Part shown: positions 1 to 6,444 of the stretch, in pieces
Position numbering within the stretch: the first letter of the stretch is position 1
Layout of the letters: every line of letters begins with the position of its first letter
Origin: Bacteroidota bacterium
Lineage (GTDB): Bacteria; Bacteroidota; Bacteroidia; NS11-12g; UBA955
DNA: 11,954 nt
NCBI GenBank assembly: GCA_947450015.1
Contig: CANFUB010000055.1
Location: forward strand, 1-11,954
Reading direction: 5' to 3'
Position numbers and translations under genes: made by a program
The notes under the pieces: model-generated
What the model saw: only the letters and a program-made list of their open reading frames with translations
Told to the model about the DNA's origin: nothing
Databases searched by the model: none

Positions 1-1835
1 AAGTCGCTACTCAATGGTTTAGCATCTATATCCGTATTGCGAAACAACCTTGTTTTTGCTGGTAGATATAATATTTTTTGATTGTTTGGATCGATGCTAA
101 ATGGATTAATAAAATCATAATTAGAACGGTATAGCTGAGAGGGATCGATGCGTGCATTTTTAATGGGCCTGCCAATGGCATCAATTTGCACGTGGGCAAT
201 GCGACCTTGCTGTGCACTTAGATATACATCGGTTCCGCCATTTTTCATAAAGCAGAATGAGCCATCTGAATTGCCTGACATTTGCCACGCACCCATGCCA
301 TACTGATCCATGAATTGGGTACCATTGTCTTGCAAACCACCAAGTATTTTATTATCTCCTGAAGTACCATGATCAATGGCTATAGAATAGAACAAAGCCG
401 TTGTATAATTATTGTTTAAATCATCCCATGCAACATTAGATGCCATCACATTATCTGTTAAGCTCATACCGCCATCATGTGTGGTAACGCATCTTATGTT
501 GCTGCCCGGAAAAAACACCATGCTATGATTATCGGGATGGTGGTTTTTATAGACTTGATAATTTGGACGTGTGGTATTCACCGCATAACCACCTATCCAT
601 GTAGTATTGTTATTCGATGTAAAACCATCGGTGCTGCGCCATAAATTAGCGGCACCAAGAAACACCACATTGGGATCATCTGGTTTTACTTTTACATATA
701 AATCGTAGCCTCCTTGGGTGTTAAACTGACCGAAATCACCCCCTTGGTTTGGCAGATTCAAACTGCGGTCGGTCCAAGTACCACCTGCACCCGAGCCGTC
801 ACCTGAGTTGTAGGTGTATTTCCAAAAGCTATTCCACTCAACATCCTTTTGAAAATTGGTACTCGACAAACCAAAATTATCTGTTTCTGCTGCTAAAAAA
901 TAAACTTGGTTAGGATCAGAAGGCGCAATGCCCACCACTACTCTTCCATAAGTTGTAGGAAAACCAGTAGGTGTAATTTTTACCCAAGTAATTCCATCCA
1001 CACTTCTCCAAATACCTTTTTGAGGCGCCTCGCTACTAAGTGTTGCATACACAACGCCATTTGCAGTAATCGCTACATCGGTTTTGTATGAATAGGCTTT
1101 CATTCTGGTCCAACTATTGCCACCATCTGCCGAACGGTAGATGCCTTGATAAGTTGCTGCATATAATTCATCTTCTGTTAAATTTGAATTGTCAATTACT
1201 ATGTTGTAAACGCCATCAAAATCGCGGTCGAAGAGCACAGCGCTAGCACCAATTGTAGACGCTAATTTAGTCCATGAATTTCCGCCATCAATACTTTTTA
1301 AAATACCATCGCCACCATAATAAGCCCCCGCACCAGATCCACTTGCGCCTAACAATTCTCCTGTGCCAGCATACCAAATATTGGTTTTGCCAGGACGTTG
1401 GTCTTGCACCAAACAAGAGATGCTTAAAACTGGGCAACTTACCTTGTTCCATGATTTACCACCATTGGTAGATTTAAAAATACCACCCGAAATACAACCT
1501 GCCAACATTTCATTGGGATTGTCTTTGTTAATACCAAAGGCACGTGTACGACCACCAACATTGTTGGGTCCACGCGCTATCCATTGCTCCGAACGTTTTA
1601 CACTGTTATAAATAGGCAGTGTTTGCGCATAGGCTTGCTCCATTGCACCAATACCATTTGGTATTTTTCCTGTTGCGGGATCGGCTAATAACCGTTGATA
1701 ATATTGGTTCCACTCAGCCCTTTCGTTGGCTTCATAAGCTTCATTCTCTTCAACATTTTTCGGACTTGTTTTAAAGAATAAATAACAAGTGAGTGTAATG
1801 CATAAAAGCAGAATGAGCGTAATTATTTTTTTCAT
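1..1835 (-). CDS. Secreted/anchored Asp-box (BNR) beta-propeller protein, 5' part only
   Basis: An open frame runs from ATG at 1835 off the left edge (611 codons, no stop), so the C-terminus is missing. The N-terminus (MKKIITLILLLCITL) is a signal peptide or signal anchor. Asp-box motifs of the type S-x-D/N-G-x-x-W occur at residues 122-129 (STNGGKSW), 181-188 (SIDGGNSW), 235-242 (SADGGNSW) and, in shorter form, 278-284 (SVDGITW). Their spacing of about 42-59 residues fits blades of a sortilin/VPS10- or sialidase-like beta-propeller. Upstream is a conserved-looking segment (ARGPNNVGGRTRAFGI, about residue 87 onward) common at the start of such Bacteroidota proteins. No catalytic residues can be assigned; the Asp-box is structural. 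Many relatives end in a type IX secretion sorting domain, but that end lies outside the window, so export by that route is only a guess. Fold is fairly sure, function unknown. Confidence 0.85.
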   Translation of the reverse strand, partial: MKKIITLILLLCITLTCYLFFKTSPKNVEENEAYEANERAEWNQYYQRLLADPATGKIPNGIGAMEQAYAQTLPIYNSVKRSEQWIARGPNNVGGRTRAFGINKDNPNEMLAGCISGGIFKSTNGGKSWNKVSCPVLSISCLVQDQRPGKTNIWYAGTGELLGASGSGAGAYYGGDGILKSIDGGNSWTKLASTIGASAVLFDRDFDGVYNIVIDNSNLTEDELYAATYQGIYRSADGGNSWTRMKAYSYKTDVAITANGVVYATLSSEAPQKGIWRSVDGITWVKITPTGFPTTYGRVVVGIAPSDPNQVYFLAAETDNFGLSSTNFQKDVEWNSFWKYTYNSGDGSGAGGTWTDRSLNLPNQGGDFGQFNTQGGYDLYVKVKPDDPNVVFLGAANLWRSTDGFTSNNNTTWIGGYAVNTTRPNYQVYKNHHPDNHSMVFFPGSNIRCVTTHDGGMSLTDNVMASNVAWDDLNNNYTTALFYSIAIDHGTSGDNKILGGLQDNGTQFMDQYGMGAWQMSGNSDGSFCFMKNGGTDVYLSAQQGRIAHVQIDAIGRPIKNARIDPSQLYRSNYDFINPFSIDPNNQKILYLPAKTRLFRNTDIDAKPLSSD

Positions 1836-1847
1836 GGTAATAAGATT

Positions 1848-1855
1848 CAAACCTA
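1848..1855 (-). promoter_or_regulatory. Possible -7 box for the Asp-box gene
   Basis: On the minus strand this reads TAGGTTTG, an exact match to the Bacteroidota -7 consensus TAnnTTTG, 12 nt before the ATG at 1835. No clean TTG/TTTG -33 element lies at the expected distance, and the implied leader would be only a few bases. It may be a chance match. Confidence 0.3.
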
Positions 1856-2010
1856 TGAAAAAAAAGGCGAGTAAAAAAGTTGGCCCTTAAGTTATCATGA
1901 AAACATTTTGGACAGTATTTAATTTATATGAAATTTATAAAAAAATTGGTTTAATAGTGAAAATACAAAATATTAGTATTATTCTTGATGACCAATTTTA
2001 TATCAATACA

Positions 2011-2832
2011 ATGAAAAATTTCAAATTAATGTCAGTAATGGTAGCGGCTGCGCTACTTCTGACCAATTGTAAGAAGGAAACTACTGGCGCTCCAGCAATA
2101 GAAAATAAAGTTCCAGCCTCTATTGTTGTTGCCGAGAAAAACACTGCGATTTATGGCAAATTAACTGCTACTTGGTGTGGCCCATGCGGTGCTTGGGGTT
2201 GGACTTTAAATGATGAAATCATCACTTCTACTTCAGATAAAGCTATTCCAATGGGTTTGTATGGAAGCTCAACTAGCAATTTTACCAATGCAACAGTTAA
2301 CCAATGGTTTACTGATTTTGGAGGTCAAAGTTATCCTAACTTTACCGTTAACGGTAAAAACAAAACAGCATTTTCTTCAGGTGGTGGGATTTATACAACG
2401 ACTACCAAAACGGATGTTCTTGCTGCAATTGATGCCTTCATCGCAACACCTGTGCAAGCTTCTGGTGGTGGGAATTTAACATGGACTGGCCAAAAACTTT
2501 CTGTTAAATCGGCTATCAAATGTTTTATGGACCAAACTGGAAACGATCTTTATGTAGGCGCTTACATTATTGAAGATAAAGCTAAAAGTATTCAAAATAG
2601 CCAAACTGGTGAAGTTGAACACCACCATGTTTGCCGTGGTTCTATGAGTTCTGCAAACATTTATGGTGTAAAATTCACAGGCACATTAACCCCTGGCACT
2701 CAAACTGAGCTATCTCCTTTTGAATTTGATGTCCCTTCGACTTGGGTTAAAGAAAATATATATGTAGCCTTGGTTATATGGAATAAAGTAGGAACCAAAT
2801 ACAATTTTGTTAACGCTGTTAAAATAAAATAA
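2011..2832 (+). CDS. Omp28-like lipoprotein with thioredoxin-type CGPC motif
   Basis: Predicted 273-aa lipoprotein. The frame is open back to an ATG at 1897, but the start at 2011 is chosen because it opens a lipoprotein signal (MKNFKLMSVMVAAALLLTNC) with lipobox LTN-C and lipidated Cys20; the 38 residues before it look like untranslated leader. The mature start CKKETTG lacks the acidic run of surface-export signals, so a periplasm-facing anchor is more likely. W55-C56-G57-P58-C59 is a classic thioredoxin active-site sequence, followed by a YPNFTVNG strand that fits the fold's Pro-containing loop. The second half (TWTGQKLSVKSAIK, an EHHHVCRG segment, then a beta-rich tail) resembles the Bacteroidota Omp28-related family. 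It stands alone, convergent with leuS. Thiol-disulfide activity is inferred from the motif. Thioredoxin-fold lipoprotein is likely; the Omp28 assignment is moderate. Confidence 0.8.
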   Translation: MKNFKLMSVMVAAALLLTNCKKETTGAPAIENKVPASIVVAEKNTAIYGKLTATWCGPCGAWGWTLNDEIITSTSDKAIPMGLYGSSTSNFTNATVNQWFTDFGGQSYPNFTVNGKNKTAFSSGGGIYTTTTKTDVLAAIDAFIATPVQASGGGNLTWTGQKLSVKSAIKCFMDQTGNDLYVGAYIIEDKAKSIQNSQTGEVEHHHVCRGSMSSANIYGVKFTGTLTPGTQTELSPFEFDVPSTWVKENIYVALVIWNKVGTKYNFVNAVKIK

Positions 2833-2847
2833 CATTATAAAAAATAT

Positions 2848-2882
2848 AAAAAAAGGTGACCCATAAATGGTCACCTTTTTTT
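2848..2882. terminator. Bidirectional intrinsic terminator between lipoprotein gene and leuS
   Basis: A perfect 14-bp stem: seven A plus GGTGACC (2848-2861), a 7-nt loop, then GGTCACC plus seven T (2869-2882). The GC core is flanked by A and T runs on both sides, so it can work in both directions. It sits 15 nt past the lipoprotein stop and 11 nt past the leuS stop, serving both convergent genes. Confidence 0.9.
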
Positions 2883-2893
2883 ATGAAATTGGT

Positions 2894-5800
2894 TTAAATA
2901 ACTACATTCACAATTCTGCCTTTCACCACGATTATTTTTTTAGGCGTTTTTCCTTCTAAATATTTGATGGTTTGTTCATCGGCCAATACAGCTTGTTCAA
3001 CAGCAGCTGGCTCCATATCTAACGCAAAATTTAAATTGAATCTTACTTTACCATTAAAAGAGATGGGATAATTGAATTCATTCTCCACTAAAAATTCAGG
3101 ATTAAATACAGGCCATTTTGCTTTTTCAATGCTCTCTGTATGCCCGCATAAATGCCATAACTCTTCGCAAATGTGAGGTGCATAAGGCGACAGTAAAATC
3201 AAAAATGGCTCTAATATTTCGCGTTTATTGCATTTCAAATCCTGTAATTCATTCACACAAACCATGAAAGCACTAACACTTGTATTGAAACTAAAACTCT
3301 CAATATCTTCCGTTGCTTTTTTAATGGTTTTATGCAATGTTTTTAGTTCCGCTTTTGTCGCTGGTTCATTGCTCAAGACAAAATCTTCATTGGCAGTATT
3401 GTGAAACAAACGCCATGCTTTTTTCAAGAAACGGTGAACACCTTCGATGCCTTGTGTACTCCATGGTTTAGCATCTTGCAACGGGCCCAAAAACATCTCA
3501 TACATGCGCAAAGTATCGGCACCATATTGGGTGCAAATATCATCTGGGTTAACAACATTATGCCAACGTTTTGACATCTTACCTGTTTCCATCTTTACTT
3601 GGAATTTTGAATCAGTTCCAACAATTAAATGTGTTACTGAATTGCCCGTGCTATTCAACCATTTTTTTAATCCTTCAAAATCCTCAAATGCCGCAGCCGC
3701 AAAAAATTCAAACGGCACATTTACTTCATTTACATACTGACAATCGGTGAAACTTGACCCAATTTGTTCTGTCATTAATTTAAAAACTCCTTCTGAATTT
3801 CCAGCCTTTATTTGTGAATGTAAATCAGAAGAAATTGCACATTTTAAACGCTCATTCAAACCATTTTGATAAGTGTAAATGTAAGTGGTGCAAATAGTAC
3901 CTTGAATCATGCCTTGGTTCACCAATTTTTTAAATGGCTCTTCGAAAGGCACAGTGCCAATGTCTTTTAAAAATTTACACCAGAAACGTGCGTATAATAA
4001 ATGGCCTACAGCATGTTCACTTCCACCCACATACAAATCAATGTTCTGCCAATAATTAACAGCCGCAGCACTTACCATTTCATTGGCATTATTAGGATCC
4101 ATGTAACGCAAATAATACCATGATGAACCCGCCCAACCTGGCATGGTAGTGGTTTCGAAAGCGTGGCCATTATAATTCCAATTTTGAGCCCTTGCCAATG
4201 GTGGCTCACCGGTTTCGGTCGGTAAAAATTTATCTACTTCTGGTAAAGCAATTGGCAAATCTTTCTCTTCAACTACATAGGGAACACCTTCTTTGTAATA
4301 AACCGGAATAGGCTCACCCCAATAGCGTTGACGACCGAAAATGGCATTGCGCAAACGGTAATTGGTTTTTCCTTTTCCTAGGCCTTCTGTTTCTATTTTT
4401 TCAATGGCTTTTTTAATAGCGGCTTTTACTTCTAAGCCATTTAAAAAATCTGAATTGATGAGCAATCCCTCTTTGGCATCATATGATTCAACATTGATAT
4501 CTCCCCCTTCTACAACTTGTGGAATTGGTAAATTAAAGTGCTTTGCAAATGCGTAATCTCTGCTATCGTGCGCTGGCACAGCCATTACAGCACCAGTGCC
4601 ATAGCCAGCCAAAACATAATCACCAATCCAAATTGGGATTAAAGCCTTCGTAAAAGGGTGGACAGCATAGGCACCTGTAAACTCTCCACTAATCGTTTTA
4701 ACATCGGCCATGCGATCGCGTTCACTTCTATTTTTTGATATGGTTATGTAATTCTCAACTGCAACTTTACAAGCATCGGTCGTAATTTGCGCTACCAATT
4801 CATGCTCGGGTGCAAGGGTTAGGAATGAAACCCCGAATATGGTATCTGGTCGGGTGGTGAATACTTCGATGCTTTCACCATGGCGCTTTTTCGCCTCATC
4901 CCCCATCCCCTTCTCCGCGGGAGAAGGGGTGCTCGGCACTGCGCTACTGATATAGCTTTTTATTTTGCCTAACACACCGTCTAGATTTGAATTGACTTCT
5001 TCGTTTGTAAATCTTATTACATTAAATCCAAGTTCGTTTAAAACCAATGTTCTTGCCTCATCAGAAATAATATTATCTTCTAAACTGTGGATTAAACCAT
5101 CTATTTCAATTACTAATTTGTATTCAAAAGAAACAAAATCAGCAATGAATTTATCGATGATATGTTGCCTTCTGAATTTTACATTTTCAATCTGATTATT
5201 TCTTAGGGCCTCCCAAATTATTACTTCTTCTTTGGTAGCATTTCTTCTATTCTCAAGTGCAAAATCTTTTATAAGTCGGTATTTACTTTTATCGGAGGTC
5301 GCATACCACAATTCTTCCTCTTCTACCATCCAAACATCCGACGGTTCCCCTCTCCCGTGGAGAGGGTTTAGGGGTGAGGCCAGAGAGAACGTTAGCGATG
5401 TCCCCTCACTTTTTCCAATCCAATTTCTTTGCGCTTCTTTGATACTCTCTGTCCAATCTAAAGTGTCTAATCCTTGCAACAAACGCTCAGCATATGCGGC
5501 AATTCGAAGGCTCCACTGACTCATTAATTTTCTTTCTACAGGATAGCCCCCACGCTCGCTCACGCCATCTTTTACCTCATCATTCGCTAATACAGTTCCT
5601 AATTCAGGACACCAATTCACCATGGTATCGCTTAGATAAGCCAATCGGTAATTTAACAAAATGGCTTGTTGTTCTTTTTCAGAAAAGGCATCCCAATCAT
5701 TGGCACTAAATACAATTGTTTCATCGCAAACTGCATTGACATTGCTGTTGCCTTCAGTTTCAAACTTTTTAATCAAGTCGCTTATCGGCTCAGCTTTATC

Positions 5801-6256
5801 CGATACTTTGTTGTACCAAGCATTAAACAATTGAATAAATATCCATTGGGTCCAGTGGTAGTATTGTGCATCTGTTGTTCGCACTTCGCGACTCCAATCA
5901 AAAGAAAAACCAATATTATCTAACTGTTGGCGGTAGCGCTTAATATTTTCTTCAGTAGTAATGGCAGGGTGTTGACCCGTTTGTATGGCATACTGTTCGG
6001 CAGGTAAACCAAACGAATCGTACCCCATCGGATGAAGTACATTGAACCCTTTGTGCCTTTTGTATCTTGACACTATATCACTTGCTATATAGCCCAATGG
6101 ATGCCCCACATGCAAACCTGCACCACTTGGATAAGGGAACATATCGAGTACATAATACTTTGGTAATTCACTGTTGTTATCGGCTTTAAATGTTTGGTGC
6201 TCGGCCCAAAACTTTTGCCAATTTTTCTCGATGCTATTGAAATGATAAGACGCCAT
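2894..6256 (-). CDS. leuS: Leucyl-tRNA synthetase with an in-frame DUF559 insertion
   Basis: Class Ia synthetase that charges tRNA-Leu in the cytoplasm. Start chosen at ATG 6256 (MASYHFNSIEKNWQKFW, the usual LeuRS N-terminus); a TTG at 6274 would add six uncharacteristic residues. From the ATG the protein is 1120 aa; bacterial LeuRS is usually about 800-960. HIGH-type motif HVGH at 49-52, KMSKR at 893-897 followed by NVVNPDD, editing-domain threonine-rich motif TTRPDT at 467-472, and the later editing motif VMAVPAHDSRDYAFA with its conserved Asp. The C-terminus (KIIVVKGRIVNVVI) is complete. The excess length is explained by about 163 residues (293-455) holding a DUF559 nuclease-like domain, inserted between NWIGKSEGTSLTFSL and ESIEVFTTRPDT at the CP1 editing-domain entry. 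No stop or frameshift interrupts the frame. Divergent from ftsX. LeuRS identity is certain; whether the insertion affects editing is unknown. Confidence 0.97.
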   Translation of the reverse strand: MASYHFNSIEKNWQKFWAEHQTFKADNNSELPKYYVLDMFPYPSGAGLHVGHPLGYIASDIVSRYKRHKGFNVLHPMGYDSFGLPAEQYAIQTGQHPAITTEENIKRYRQQLDNIGFSFDWSREVRTTDAQYYHWTQWIFIQLFNAWYNKVSDKAEPISDLIKKFETEGNSNVNAVCDETIVFSANDWDAFSEKEQQAILLNYRLAYLSDTMVNWCPELGTVLANDEVKDGVSERGGYPVERKLMSQWSLRIAAYAERLLQGLDTLDWTESIKEAQRNWIGKSEGTSLTFSLASPLNPLHGRGEPSDVWMVEEEELWYATSDKSKYRLIKDFALENRRNATKEEVIIWEALRNNQIENVKFRRQHIIDKFIADFVSFEYKLVIEIDGLIHSLEDNIISDEARTLVLNELGFNVIRFTNEEVNSNLDGVLGKIKSYISSAVPSTPSPAEKGMGDEAKKRHGESIEVFTTRPDTIFGVSFLTLAPEHELVAQITTDACKVAVENYITISKNRSERDRMADVKTISGEFTGAYAVHPFTKALIPIWIGDYVLAGYGTGAVMAVPAHDSRDYAFAKHFNLPIPQVVEGGDINVESYDAKEGLLINSDFLNGLEVKAAIKKAIEKIETEGLGKGKTNYRLRNAIFGRQRYWGEPIPVYYKEGVPYVVEEKDLPIALPEVDKFLPTETGEPPLARAQNWNYNGHAFETTTMPGWAGSSWYYLRYMDPNNANEMVSAAAVNYWQNIDLYVGGSEHAVGHLLYARFWCKFLKDIGTVPFEEPFKKLVNQGMIQGTICTTYIYTYQNGLNERLKCAISSDLHSQIKAGNSEGVFKLMTEQIGSSFTDCQYVNEVNVPFEFFAAAAFEDFEGLKKWLNSTGNSVTHLIVGTDSKFQVKMETGKMSKRWHNVVNPDDICTQYGADTLRMYEMFLGPLQDAKPWSTQGIEGVHRFLKKAWRLFHNTANEDFVLSNEPATKAELKTLHKTIKKATEDIESFSFNTSVSAFMVCVNELQDLKCNKREILEPFLILLSPYAPHICEELWHLCGHTESIEKAKWPVFNPEFLVENEFNYPISFNGKVRFNLNFALDMEPAAVEQAVLADEQTIKYLEGKTPKKIIVVKGRIVNVVI
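4893..4929 (+). repeat. GC-rich palindromic end repeat (left copy) of the DUF559 element
   Basis: Contains a perfect 10-bp stem with 3-nt loop (CCCCTTCTCC at 4907-4916, GGAGAAGGGG at 4920-4929) preceded by a GCCTCATCCCCC tail. Inverted relative to the copy at 5347-5380. Within leuS it encodes the linker TPSPAEKGMGDEA. Hairpins of this kind resemble REP elements; a terminator role is ruled out by position inside the gene and lack of a T run. Confidence 0.85.
4949..5311 (-). other. DUF559 (Vsr-like PD-(D/E)XK) domain nested within LeuRS
   Basis: This is a domain within leuS, not a separate gene. LeuRS residues 316-436 follow the DUF559 plan in order: an N-terminal helix (LWYATSD then ALENRRNATKEEVIIWEALRN), FRRQH at 361-365, D373 in FIADF, the E384-I-D386-G strand (LVIEIDG), H390, then LNELGFNVIRFTNEEV and a closing helix (GVLGKIKSYI). 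The DUF559 family is related to the very-short-patch-repair endonuclease fold, and the acidic residues expected for a metal site are all present, so it does not look decayed. It has no stop and no clear ribosome-binding site of its own; a Met at residue 310 could start a free version but nothing supports that. There are no intein splicing motifs, so the domain presumably stays in the synthetase. Nuclease activity is inferred from family only. Confidence 0.88.
5347..5380 (-). repeat. GC-rich palindromic end repeat (right copy) of the DUF559 element
   Basis: Contains an 8-bp stem with 3-nt loop (CCCTCTCC at 5348-5355, GGAGAGGG at 5359-5366) followed by TTTAGGGGTGAGGC. Read on the minus strand it starts GCCTCACCCC, matching the outer end of the left copy with a few substitutions and small length differences. 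Within leuS it encodes ASPLNPLHGRGE. Confidence 0.85.
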
Positions 6257-6314
6257 GTTAAATTGAGGAAGCAAAAATATTGAAAAGAAATCAGCTAACC
6301 ATAGCGATTACTCA

Positions 6315-6398
6315 AAAAGGATATAAGTCTGCTTACATTGTCCTAAATGCTTCAATTTCATTCTTACACATCATAAATTGTGGATACTATATCCTTTT
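6315..6398. repeat. 11-bp inverted repeat in the leuS/ftsX divergent region
   Basis: AAAAGGATATA at 6315-6325 and its exact complement TATATCCTTTT at 6388-6398, separated by 62 nt. In each direction the TATATCCTTTT form lies on the sense strand about 50-60 nt before the downstream gene (leuS on minus, ftsX on plus). This symmetry would suit a shared operator or paired promoter elements, but no regulator can be named. Confidence 0.5.
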
Positions 6399-6406
6399 AT
6401 GCTTTG
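6378..6406 (+). promoter_or_regulatory. Possible promoter of the ftsX-DUF3098-uppP operon
   Basis: TTG at 6378-6380, a 17-nt gap, then TATGCTTTG at 6398-6406. This is near the Bacteroidota -33/-7 pattern, but the -7 element has one base too many between TA and TTTG. It ends 38 nt before the proposed ftsX start and overlaps one arm of the inverted repeat. Weak. Confidence 0.3.
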
Positions 6407-6444
6407 TTTAAACCCAACTCCTGAACTAACTTGCACCCTTCATT

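Larger units (their letters stand above)
4893..5380 (-). mobile_element. Repeat-bounded DUF559 element inserted in leuS
   Basis: The extent is defined by two related GC-rich repeats in inverted orientation, outer ends GCCTCAT and, inverted, GCCTCAC, with a complete DUF559 domain between them. From CCTCA to TGAGG the element is 486 bp, exactly 162 codons, and the reading frame runs straight through. The core is AT-rich while the ends are GC-rich, unlike neighbouring leuS sequence. No target-site duplication is visible at the edges and there is no transposase. It matches none of the standard insertion sequence plans; a mobile repeat unit using its own or a related nuclease is an inference from the architecture. 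Strand is given as that of the DUF559 reading frame. Confidence 0.75.

Noticed and set aside
906..1611. Small plus-strand open frames across 906-1611
   Set aside because: They are antisense shadows of the long minus-strand Asp-box gene, with no recognisable protein character.
1897..2010. ATG at 1897 as the lipoprotein start
   Set aside because: It would place 38 residues before a clean lipoprotein signal peptide, which must be N-terminal.
3566..3580. KMSKR in place of KMSKS in LeuRS as an active-site defect
   Set aside because: The last position of the motif varies in LeuRS, and the surrounding WHNVVNPDD context is normal for this phylum as far as I recall.
4907..4929. GC-rich hairpins in leuS as terminators or attenuators
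   Set aside because: They lie inside the coding frame, lack a following T run, and occur as an inverted pair around an inserted domain.
4893..5380. Insertion in LeuRS as an intein
   Set aside because: There is no Cys or Ser splice junction with the expected block A sequence at the start, no His-Asn followed by Cys/Ser/Thr at the end, and the length leaves no room for a splicing domain beside DUF559.
4893..5380. Insertion as a group I/II intron or a pseudogene-causing disruption
   Set aside because: The frame is open throughout and flanking LeuRS motifs remain in phase, so no splicing is needed and the gene is not broken.
6257..6274. TTG at 6274 as the leuS start
   Set aside because: The extra six residues do not resemble LeuRS N-termini, and the ATG at 6256 gives the expected beginning.
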